Under the pieces are notes generated by a model. That model ran no database searches, was not told the origin of the DNA, and worked only from the letters and a program-made list of their open reading frames with translations. Below, one piece after another: positions 13,840 through 25,022 of a stretch of 64,000 bases of DNA. Positions within the stretch are counted from its first letter, which is position 1. Every line of letters starts with the position of its first letter. Source of the stretch: Syngnathus acus (taxonomy: Eukaryota; Chordata; Actinopteri; Syngnathiformes; Syngnathidae). Position numbers and translations under genes: made by a program. The stretch covers positions 20,055,456 to 20,119,455 of the forward strand of contig NC_051095.1 in assembly GCF_901709675.1 (NCBI RefSeq), given 5' to 3'.

Positions 13840-16800
13840 TCATTGTCCCTGATCTTGACGCTCCTTAAGCGCCAGTATGGCTTTTCGGTAAAGATCTAGG
13901 AGGAGACAAGGCCTTTATTATGAAATCCAACATGTTTAATCTGCGTATGGTGAGGGAGTGGTTAATTCTCACCAAATGTAGTAGAGAGGTCAACAGATTG
14001 AGCAGATGCTCCAAATGTTCCTTCAGTGTTGATTTTGTTCCTTCTTTTAACTTTCACACCCTTCTTCCTTTTCCTCTTTTTTCCCGTGGCTTCACAGATA
14101 GATTATTACATGGAAAACAAGGTTATAAATGCTAAAATCAATATGCTGCAGGGCGACATTGTATTGTAAGCACTAATCAATTTAATATAGTCTACTGACA
14201 AAAGTGAAAAGAAAAAAGATATTAATATAAAGTATGATATCAAAAGTTTTTGAAGCATAATGCCTGGTTTCTTGTCATATTTAACTCGTTTTTGTCCATT
14301 TAATTTAAAAAACATTTAATTAAAAAAACATTCAAAAATATATAAAAATAATGAACAATATCTTGTCAAATTCAACTGAATATTAATTCAATAAATTGTT
14401 CCATATTAATTAAATAAAAACTATACTGGCCATACCTCTGAGGGGCTTCTCGTCATCGTGTGGTGATTCAGGCACATCCCATGTCTTCTCTTTCACCTTG
14501 CCCTTTTGTGTGTGTTTCCCTTTATTAGGGGGGATGAGCGGACTGCTAGTTCGCTCTTGGTGGCCAGCGTTTTCTGTCTCATCTTTACTGGCCTCCTCTT
14601 CTTCCTTCTCACTCGCCGCTTGTTCATCTTGTTTGTCTTTGCTGGCTTTGGCTGGCTTTTTCCTCCTTCTGGTGGTTTTCTTCAGCTTCTTTTTTAGAGT
14701 GTTCTCCTGCCAATTACAGTTCATCTTGTCTATAATTCATGTATACGACCTAGCAACAATAAAACGGAATTGAAGTGGCCTAGTCCAAAATCTATTCACC
14801 TTCTGCATTATGTTCTGAATGGGCTGCAACTTTCTTTCCCCATTGCTTATGTTTTCCATGTCCTTTGGCCTGTGAACCTGGCGGAGGCCTGACTTGCTGG
14901 TTCTCACGCTAGGGTTACATGGAAGGATGGATAACATCAGGTCGTATTAAGGTTTCAGTTCATTCAAGCATTATCATTACAAGTTGATGTTTACTGACAA
15001 AATCAACATAAAACAAAGAGAATTACACCTTGCGTATTTAAAACAACCTTGTCTTTGGATAGCCAGTGTCATGCTAGCAATCACAATTTCAAAGCCAACG
15101 AAAAAGTTAAAAAGTCTAAATACTGAAATGGATAGACAATGCCCCAGGGAATCCTTGAGCTTTATTTCTTAAATTGTGCACTTCCACAACCGCATTTACT
15201 GTTACAACAATACCTTCTTCAGGCATCAATAAAAACTTCATCAGAATGAGGAGGTATTCATAACGTAGCAGCACAAAATGTGACTCACCGTTCACTCTTG
15301 TTTCTTCCTCTTGTCTTCTCTGCTTTACCGTTCCTCTCTCTGGGCTCCAGAGGCGTCTTGCTGTCCTGGGCCACGCGGATGCACAGCCCCGGGTAATCCA
15401 GAGAGACGGCTCGCAGCAGCCAGCGAAGGCCTCGTAACGCTTTCCTATCCGACCAGCGCCGCAGGTCCATTAAGGCTGAACAAGGCTCCTTGTGAGGAGA
15501 GGGGATCATATAATGGTAGTTTAATGTGAAACTGTAGTAGTCAGAAATCATGTTATTGTTGCACTCACGATATGGCACACAGAGCGGCTCTGGTTGACTA
15601 GCTTCTCCAAGGAGAGCATCTCGATCAGTTCACTTCCCAGCAGGGCATTCATTTTGTCTTGTTTGTTTGCCAAGCTGTAAAGACAAACACCGATGCATGC
15701 TTTGAGTCTCAGAAGTCAGTTGTTTTCAAGTCACACGTGGCCTCCTGGTGTCATTGAACTGGAGTCGGGGAGTTTTTACATCAGAACAATGGAATCACAC
15801 GGTTCGGGTGGCCAGGAAATACGTCGGCCGTTGGGGAAAATCCAGACATTATATAGAAATTCCCCATGGCAACCACGCCATTGGTTATTGTGAAAGTGCT
15901 ATATAAATAAAGTTATATAATCCATGAATGAATGAATGAATGGATGGATGGATGAATGAATGAATGAATGAATGAATGAATGAATGAATGAATGGATTCA
16001 TTCATTCATTCATTCATTCATTCATTCTACTAGTACTAGTACTAGTACTAGTACATTTATTGTACTGTCAGTCAGTTAGTTAGTTAGATACTTTCTGAAA
16101 TATAAGAATTAAGATAATTAAGTTATATTTTTTGTATTCATTTGTTAAAATGACTTTCTTCCTTTGTGAGACTTTAAATTTGATGTTATAATCCAAAATT
16201 TACAAAAATAAACCCTCATAAGATAACTTTTTAGCCTGACAAAATGTATTGTTCCTGTAAATCTACTTTTTGTGTTGTATACGACAAGTTTATTCTCATA
16301 AGATTACAAATATGTTTTATCTGTAAAAATATGTTGTTAAAATAACATGACCTTTTTTCCTCAAAATGTGGGCTATCTTTTAATTCAGGTACACACGCTA
16401 GTCATGTTTAATAGTCTGTTATTATGAGGTATTCCTCAAGAAGTGATAGGCTGACAAAATGGACTCTGAGTAGCCATGTAGGTATAGTGGTGTCCCCCTA
16501 GAGGGCAGTGTTTGTAAAGTTGTGCTCTACTAATGAATATACTTACACTAGGATGGGTTTTCCTGCCACTCTGGGCTGCTTGAGTAGGTCAGCCAGGACC
16601 TCCTTGACCTCCTTGATCCTTGGCCGGTCGCTGGAGTCCACCACGAAGATGACACCGTGTGCTTCCCCATAATACTCCCTCCAGGCCCCCTGTGACTCCA
16701 CCGAGCCCCCCACATCCAGCAGGGTGACCAGGTAGTTCTCCACCCTCAGCTCACTCCTCATGCACCCTTGGGTGGAGCCTCCTTCCACGGAGTGGGACAC

Positions 16801-17648
16801 TGGAGGACATAGAACAACCACACAAGAATTCGGCAGCTCCAAAACAAGACGATAGAAACTGAAACTTTTTCGATGGGATTAAATGAAAATTGTGGTTTCC
16901 AGTTCAAATCTGTTCAGTTCACTTAGAAAATAGCACTGCAAACAATCATAAAAAAAAATGAATCATGGGAATCACTGAGGGAAAGCAATAAAGACAGCAG
17001 GATGGACAAGTTCTCGGTACGAATCCTAACTGGGTAAGAAAGAAATAAACTGATAAAAGAAAAAAGGTAGGGACAAGTAGATACAGTACATGTAAAAACT
17101 AACCCTAACCCTTGTACAAATGCTTCTAGTGCAAGAAAAAGAAAACATTATGTAAGTCACTCACACATCCATGGGAGATTTTGAAAACCGACATTTGCCC
17201 ATAAATCATTAAGATATGTTTTGCATCAAAATTGGATACCTCTTGACATGCTGCGGATGGAGGACGTCTTTCCTGCTTTGTCAAGACCCACCACAAGAAC
17301 AGTCACTCGCCTGTGAGATGAATATGTTTTTTAGTATATTTAATAAACCTAGTTTTTTAAGGATTGTTCACTATTTGCCAGAATTCTGAAGTAAGTTACA
17401 TTCACTGCCAGCATTCAGCACCAGCAAATTGAAGCAAAAAATAAAATAAAGACTTGGTTCTCATTTAAAAAAAACTTGCAACTTGACTCGCTTATATCTT
17501 AAGCGTAATCTCACTGTATTACAAACACTGCTCAGTATCATGCCATTTACGTCAAAAACAAGCAATTTTAGACATGCAATTAAGATGACCTGATTGGCTC
17601 CTGGATTTTGGAGAACCAAGTGCAGAAGTTGCTCATCAGGTTGAACAT
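13840..17648 (-). CDS. arl13a: ARL13A, ciliary Arf-like GTPase
   Basis: Eight minus-strand exons join in phase to give 374 aa: 17590-17648, 17240-17310, 16547-16799, 15569-15674, 15289-15488, 14800-14908, 14436-14706 and 13840-13895. The start [12 protein letters not shown] carries a Cys at position 9 where ARL13B is palmitoylated. The P-loop GLDKAGKT is at 28-35, the switch II motif is DVGGS (72-76), NKQD is at 131-134 and PCSA at 165-168. After the GTPase comes a Lys/Glu-rich region (about 270-320), then a short last exon, DLYRKAIL, similar to the DFYRKPL end of ARL13B. The switch II Gln of ordinary Arf proteins is Ser here, and switch I is diverged. Known relatives act in the ciliary membrane. 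The choice of ARL13A over ARL13B rests on synteny with xkrx and nox1. A TTTATT at 13603-13608 gives a minus-strand AATAAA. Confidence 0.9.
15924..16055. repeat. Inverted tetranucleotide microsatellite plus (ctagta)n, in arl13a intron
   Basis: A (tgaa)n run of about 70 bp abuts a (ttca)n run of about 34 bp around a GG centre at 15994, so the junction can fold into a perfect hairpin with arms of roughly 30 nt. A (ctagta)n run follows. Confidence 0.9.
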
Positions 17649-17702
17649 GTTGTCTTGAGGTGAGCAAGGTGTGCACAGCGGCCACCATTTTCTCTGCGCG
17701 TG

Positions 17703-17714
17703 GTGTCTGGCAAC
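17703..17714. promoter_or_regulatory. Possible RFX X-box (one good half-site) upstream of arl13a
   Basis: The sequence gtgtctGGCAAC lies about 55 bp upstream of the arl13a start codon. The GGCAAC half matches the X-box; the other half is imperfect. Ciliary genes are often under RFX control, so the position is suggestive only. Confidence 0.3.
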
Positions 17715-18604
17715 CCAAGGGGACATAATTATTACTACTACTACTACATAACAACTCATTAAATGGTCTCATATTGTATGATCAGGTGAAAATGTGTTTC
17801 ATCACCCAAAATGAATGACTTCCTGTTCAATTTGGGGCATGTGTTTTTGAGGGTCTTTCATGTCTCCTGTTAGCATTCACGTGTTCATGCAAGTTTGTGT
17901 CGATTGGTCAAACTGATGTTGGGGTTTAATTTTGTCTCACTTTCCAGGGGGTTTTGGCAGGAAGAGGTACTGCTATAAAACCCATAAATTTTCCCCAGGA
18001 TAGACATGCCTAGCAAAAGAACTCCTAATGAATATGTATATTTCCTGACATATACTTGCGCTTTATTTTGCCATGTGGTCATGTAGTGTGTGTACTAAAC
18101 AGCAGGTGTCAGAGGTCAGCAGACAACAACAAGAACAAAAAACACACATACACAATCTGGCTGGTCTTTCACTCCAGTGCATCTGTTCTGTCTTTTTATA
18201 ATCTGCTAAAGCCAGTTCAGTATGGCCTGCTTTTCCCGTGTTAACAAGTCGACCCATATTTGCTTTGATGCTAGGTCACCGTACAAGTGACAATGAACAA
18301 GTTCTGTGTCGCAGCATAATAAATCCTGGTTTTTGTGTCACCTGGATAAAAAAAGTTTCTTATTCCTTTGAACAAGATGTAAATACTTAAGCACATACAT
18401 GCAAATGATTATGTATAAATCTCTGTTGTTTCCGACATCAATTGGTTATGTCATGTTGACATAGCTTGACTTTTTCAATCGAAGGGAAATGTGTGAAGCA
18501 TTAGCTCAAACAATGATCATTCACTTTTCTGAAATAGCTGATAGCAATTGAAGATAATTGTGTTGTGGATGAGCCTAACCTATCTATTTAATTTAATCAG
18601 AGCT

Positions 18605-18723
<119 letters not shown>

Positions 18724-20724
18724 GATTGTGGACCCCAATGTAACATCAGCAAATGATTGTCACATATACGATAATAATATTAATACTTACAGAAGTAGGT
18801 CTATATCCATGCAATTGTTTGCTTACAACTGTGCACTAACATATTGCACCTACCTGCAACAACACTTAATCAGGCTCACCCTAAGCCTCTGCTCACCCCA
18901 TGTGGGAGGTGCGACCTTTGTTTTGGTCTCGCAGCCAATCACAGGGACATCGCATGAGGCATTAGATCCGCCTATTGGATTAAATGGTTTCTCTGCTTAA
19001 CCGGACTAAAGTATCTGATTGGGGATCCTCATTAGTTTAGTTATGTACACAGTAGGCTAAATGGGTCCCATGGTGTGATCAGTGATGTCTGAAAGTGGCA
19101 CCATGTTGGGTTTGGGCACATCCTGGCTGGAAGGACGACGAAGATGTCTGTGTGGCACCTTACAGTGCACATGTGAGGCTCTCTAAATATATGGAAAAGT
19201 AAGATATAGTGTTTGAATTTATTATGCATATTCATCCTAAATAGAATTGGGAAAATAGTCGGACCCGAGACTAAACTGCTACTTTGAAGTCTCAGTGACT
19301 CAATTAAAAGCTTCAATAATACGGGTTGCAGTGTTGGCATAGTTCACTTTCTACATGAAGTCGTTCAAAGTTCAGTTCACAACTTTTAAAATGAACTTGT
19401 TCGTTTCATAGTTCATAATTGAAAATGTATTAACTAGATTTGAAGAAAAAAAAGTTAATCTTTCCCCCAATCAAAAAAAAAGGTTGCTGTGAGCTGTTAC
19501 CCTCCGGCAGATTGGCATTTTCACCCATTCTATTCACATTAGTATCCAGGTATCACATGCTATCACCTTACAAGAGAAAATTGCTTGAATTGTTTTTTTT
19601 CTTTAATGAATTGAAACAAAACCATAACTGTGGCCAGAATGTGCAAACACAAACAATCTGCTGTAGGTGCCATGCTGAGATAGGACACAAAAGATGTACC
19701 AATGAAATGCAAAATATTTAAAGTAACATTATATTGCTTTAACTTTTAGTTCACAGTCAATCTATTATTTCTTAACTTGTTTGCTCAAAGAACCAGAAAA
19801 CGTTTATAATTTGGGACATAAAAGTGCAAAGGGTGCAAAGCCCGAATAAATTACTAAAACAAAAAACAATCTCATCAAGAGAAATTTGTGGTTCAATGCC
19901 ATTGAGAGCACTACTTCTAAAATTCCTGAACGCTCTCACATGATGATTGCCATTTGACAAGAAAGGGCGTGTGGGGATGCTCGTCGCGCGACACTTGTTT
20001 ACATAGACTGGACGAGCTTTCGTCGCATTTTGATGACCCGTGCAACTTTGTTTGTTGCCAGGGTTACCAAATCCCCCGTCTATTTTAGCCTCGTTTGCAG
20101 TGTGTTTAGCAGGGGTTTATTTTGAAGTCTAAGAAGAGAAAACCTGGCAAACTTGAACGCAAGTTTTTTGTTGTTGTTTTTTTAGGCCATTAAAATACAC
20201 ATGCAATTATATTCGTTTTATGTTTGCTTTGACAGTAAGCAGTAAACAGCTTGTTCACTTATTGTTGAATTGCTGCTTGTGAAGTGAGTTGTGCTGAGTT
20301 TGTAACAAATGACACCTAAGATGAGCCCACAAGTGAATGAGATCGAATAATAAACATTTGTTCAATTTTTGCGATACAAAATTATATTTAGACTTTATTA
20401 GGTTGTATAAAAAGATAACATACCCCTTGCTGACCCTTTGCTGAAAACGATTAAAAAAGCAAATTATTCATCTATTTTCTTTACGTCATGATTTTATTAA
20501 AATAGTTTAACAATCTTCTTTAAAACACTGCAGTGTATTTATGGAAAGCAGCATTGCAAATCACAGAGAGGATAAACTGGTTTTCTAATTCCTTTAGCAT
20601 ACTGGAATGCAGAAGACTACCGCTAGATGGTGGCACAATCACAATGGTTTTTTTTTTTCTTTCTTCAATGGACAAAATGAAAGCAACCTACATTTTCCAC
20701 CAACTTTTTTTCCACACGTAGAGC

Positions 20725-20920
20725 AAGTAAGTCGCTGATGGTGTAGAGGTATGTACACTCGTCTGATGTGTGTGCAGAATGCGTGGAATCGATTCCTGCT
20801 CAGTGACAGTGTGCATGTGGGTGTGATTGGTTGTTTCTGTTTGCCCGGGGCCGTGACTGGCTGGCGACCAGTTCAGGGTGTAGCCTGCCTTTTGCCTGAT
20901 GTCGTCAGTAACACTAATGT
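20725..20920 (+). mobile_element. Truncated tRNA-headed SINE copy
   Basis: A head-like segment (gctgatggtgtagaggtatg, with tcgattcc near the B-box position) is followed by the body motif gactggctggcgaccagttcagggtgta. This family is shared with the copies at 11796 and 49437, but the middle is missing. Confidence 0.5.
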
Positions 20921-23900
20921 CCAGTCAGCTCCCACCCTTCTCTTCTGCAAAGCACTCACGCCAAAAAGAGCTGAGGTCAAGCAGAGTCACCCGCCCCTCC
21001 TTCGATTGCTACACATGACAAATATGCCTCAAAGACCCCTGACAGTTGATTTTGCACTCTAGGCTTACCGTCTGATTCAGAGGCGGATCTGAAACAAAAG
21101 TTGCACCCTGCAAGCCTCATGTCTGCTACGTAATGATATTTCCATCTTCCGCTTTCTGCCAGGCCCCACAGGCGCACACCAACTCTGCCGTCTGGAGTCA
21201 GTGACCCACAGCAAAGCATCCATTAGTAATGATGAGCCTAGATTTGTGCTGTCTGCCGCTTCCACCTCCCTCTCTTTAGTAGGTACCAGTCGCAACTCAT
21301 TTACTGAGATTAAATCTGACAGGAAGTAGATAGCGTGTTCGGAGTGAGCTCTGAGCTTTCAGAGAAAACAATGGAAAATTGAATAATATGTTGGATATGT
21401 TGAATGTGTATGGATCAACATGTCACAACCAGCATTTCTTACTGTACAGGTAACCTGTTAATATACCTGTAAAGTGAATATAAATAAATTTGAATATTGT
21501 TAACAACCCTGCAAAATTTGAATTTAAAACAATGCTATAATTCCGTAATTGCGTTCTACCGTAGCCTCAGTCTTTGCATACGTTTTCAACAATTATCTTC
21601 AAACATGCATAAAGACAAAGACAAATCTTTGAAGACACTTTCAGGATCTTTAACTGTCATACAAGTGTGAGACGTTTAGTATTGTATCACAAAAAAAATT
21701 AAACCCAAAATATTGTGCTTAAAACGTCTTTGAAATTCCAAATGTGAGACTTGTAAAATGTAAAATGATGACATATAGTATAATGAGAATAATTTAAATT
21801 GGTTGAGGAATGTTGAAGGGGGTAAAAATGAAAAAAAATCTGCATTGATTTGGTAATCTTGTTTTGGAAAATGTAGAACAAGGGTTGGAATCATTTGAGA
21901 AATATGTCGTGATATGAAAATGAAGCTTCAAATTCTCTTTATGAAGCAGTTGTTGACTCCTCATGATGGCACTGTTGGTTTGAATAAAATGGGCTTAAGA
22001 AATAGCAGGTCAGTGTACTTTCAGCCTAATATTGAACAGAGAATTCCCATGACTAGAAATATGTCAGGATGAGTTAATTTTGGAAAACATCATTCATTAC
22101 GGTTTCTTTTTTTTTTTTTTTAAATTGGCCGCAATATGCTGTCAACGCTACAAGACCATTTTCTTAGTTTTGAAAATGTCTGGCCTTTACAATGTTTGAC
22201 AATGTGCATTTGACTACAGAACAATAGAATTATCTCAGCAAACAGCAGCTCATTTGCTTTCCATGCTAAAACCAAACTGTCAGACTGATTCTCTTAACAG
22301 CAATTTTAACATGTGTCCCATAAAGCCAGTGTGACCCGAACAAGCAATGTGACAAATGAGGACACGTCCGTGTAAAAAGTCAATGAGTTACAGAATGAGT
22401 CACTCTTTGTTATTGTTTCTCTCTAGTGTACAGTTCCCAGCGCAACAAGTCCTGGGACAACCAGTGGGTGAACTCTAAAAATGGAAGTGCAAAGCAACTG
22501 AACTCTCAGTGCTAAATGTGTCCCACTGCTAAGCGGCAGTGTGTTCCTGTTCTGTGCTTGTGGTAAAAAATAAATAAATAAATAAATAAAAAAATCATTA
22601 AGGAGACAAGGATTGAAATGAAAACATCATGATAACATTTGAAGGAGTCATCTGTATGGAACTGACAGAATGCAGCTGCTAGTTGTTCCCTGGAGAGCCT
22701 GCTGCCAAAAAGCACATTTTTCTGTTAAAGTGAAAGTCAACCCCCAAATTTTCTTTGTAGTAATCTAGTCAGTGTTCTAATTAATGTTTCGTTTGTGGAA
22801 TATGAATGAAACAGGCAAAATCCACATCTTGGGGGCAGTCATTTTGTCAACTGAAAATGATATCACATTTGCCAGGTCTCAGGTCACAACGAATTTTCTG
22901 AAGCTGAACAACCATATCATTTTCTTTGTGAGAGAATACATTTATAAATTCACCAGAAGAACAAATAATAAGTTCGCCCTCTTTATACACTTCACACCAA
23001 TGCTGAAAAACCCAATAGACACGAAATTACCAAACAAAACTGGACTTGTTTCCCAAGAAAATGTGTTCCTGTCTGAATGAAACAATTCAACAATAAGCAA
23101 CTTAACAAGAATAACCGACTTGGAAAAGGCTGCTCTCCAGGAATGTGCCTGAAGGGCTTTGTTATCGGACACCCATCTAACTACTGTATTTACCTTTTCC
23201 AGCTACGTCCAAAAAGAAAAGGAAAATAAAAAGGAAAGTGTCAAGTGACACACCAATTGTTACTGTAAACGTTGACTGTATAATTTGGTGTGAAGAAGTA
23301 TAAAAAAACAGCATTTAAGTTTTATACACATTCATCCACAATTATTTCTCATCACACAAAAGGCCATTGTACACCATCGCAGTAATTTTAGACTTTAGCA
23401 TGAAATTGCTGTTTTGTCGCGATTTATTTATACAAAACAAAGTCAATTTTAGGCAAAGTTTTAATGTATCTGGCCCGGTAGCTAAGTGGATGCAAAGTTA
23501 ACCAAAATCTAACAGCAAGCAATCGTGTTTTAAAATGTGAGTACTGGTGAACTGTACTTCTATTATGCCTCATAATAAGAAAACTATAGTCCTGCCCATC
23601 AACATATATTCATACATGCCCGTGGAATACTAAAAGATCTGCCTTATTGCTTTATGATACCATTGGTTTGGGCTGTGGTTTGATTTTTATTTATCTATTG
23701 TTTTTTTACAGCACCAACATTACAACACATATAGCACAACTTTGGTGTCCACAAAATAATTTGCAATAAATTATTATGTCATATATTTTTTGAAGTGCAT
23801 ACCAAGACCCTTGTGTCTCATCATCATATAAATACGACATCCCTGCATGAATAAATTTGTTTTTTCGTTTTTTTATTTATTTTTTTACTTTTTTTTAATA

Positions 23901-24510
23901 ATAGGTACAGTACCAGTAAAAACACTTAATGCACAGATGTGAATTGAAAGACAGTCAGGTCATAAAGAATCAGCCACATCATAAAGCTGACTGACAAAAT
24001 ACTAAGATGTGCAAAGCTGTTATCTGGGTAAAAGGTGAGCGCGATGAAGACTAAATTAAAAAACGTATTCTGTTTTGATTCTGTAAAAAAGCAAATAAAT
24101 AAGTAAATAAAAAAATAAAAAAATAAATGAATAAATAAATAAATAAATAAATAAATAAATGGGAAAAACACTTAATTGGGGAGTGTTTCCGAACTTTTTA
24201 GTGGTACTGTTGTATATTATTATAGGAAATCAAAATGTGATGACAAGATTCCCTATCCCCGAGAATATAGGCTTTTTTCTTTTGTCTTTTTGTTTCATTT
24301 TCTTTTTCTTTTTTTTAAGAATAAATGGGATAGGCTCCAGCACCCCGCAACTCTGACCAGGATAAGTGGTGTTGAGAATGGATGTTGGTTCATGAAAAAA
24401 TAAAAATAAAAAAAACCTCAAAGGTAATAGAGGCGTATAAAAATATGCAATTAGTACGGAAGGACCCAAACCGGATATCCACGATTGGTTTAATGCTCTT
24501 GTTTTAAATG

Positions 24511-24708
24511 TCACACATTTTCACTTCCGGTGTCGTGTTTATTTTGTACGCCAGCTTGCGTGTTCTTTTTTGCACAGCCACCGAGGAGGGTGCATGCCAT
24601 GAAACAGCTGAAGAAAACACATGCAGCCGCCACAATCACGCCAACCGCCGCCACCACTAAGTTAGTGTCATGAGTCCCAAATTTTAGACGAGGCAGGAAA
24701 GAAGACAT
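24511..24708 (-). CDS. Candidate 65-aa single-pass membrane microprotein, divergent from xkrx
   Basis: A single uninterrupted frame starts at an ATG at 24708-24706 with A at -3; an in-frame TAA lies just upstream and fixes the start. Residues about 17-44 form one strong hydrophobic segment (NLVVAAVGVIVAAACVFF followed by Cys-rich SCFMACTLLGGC), then comes a polar tail with two Lys. The N-terminus has Pro, Arg and Lys. I do not recognise the family. The ATG faces away from xkrx, 314 bp from its start codon, across a CpG-rich stretch, so a shared two-way promoter is plausible. It could also be a chance frame or the first exon of a longer minus-strand gene. Confidence 0.35.
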   Translation of the reverse strand: MSSFLPRLKFGTHDTNLVVAAVGVIVAAACVFFSCFMACTLLGGCAKKNTQAGVQNKHDTGSENV

Positions 24709-25022
24709 TTGAAGCTTTTAACAATGATTGAGCTGACGACGTGACGAGGCGGAACTTCCACGCCGACAGTCGGACTGAGCGAGCGCACCCACAACACCGG
24801 CTCAGGAACGAAGACAGCTGCTTACCAGGCGTTTCCTCCGGTTATCAGTGTTTCAAAACTGGACTATTTTGATCGGTGGAAGGAACAATGGTGGCAGGTT
24901 GGAGAGATGGAGCCGAATTAAGCATTGAATTAATGGACGCTAAGATTTTTCCATTTAAATACGCGCGTTCCATTGGTGGTTAAAGCGTGAAGAAAAAAAG
25001 TTGGATTTTTACTGTTGTCTCC
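24709..25022. promoter_or_regulatory. CpG-rich putative bidirectional promoter, xkrx / microprotein
   Basis: CpG-dense sequence (gacgacgtgacgaggcgg, cgagcgcacc) sits in AT-rich surroundings immediately upstream of the xkrx ATG. No TATA box is seen. Confidence 0.5.
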
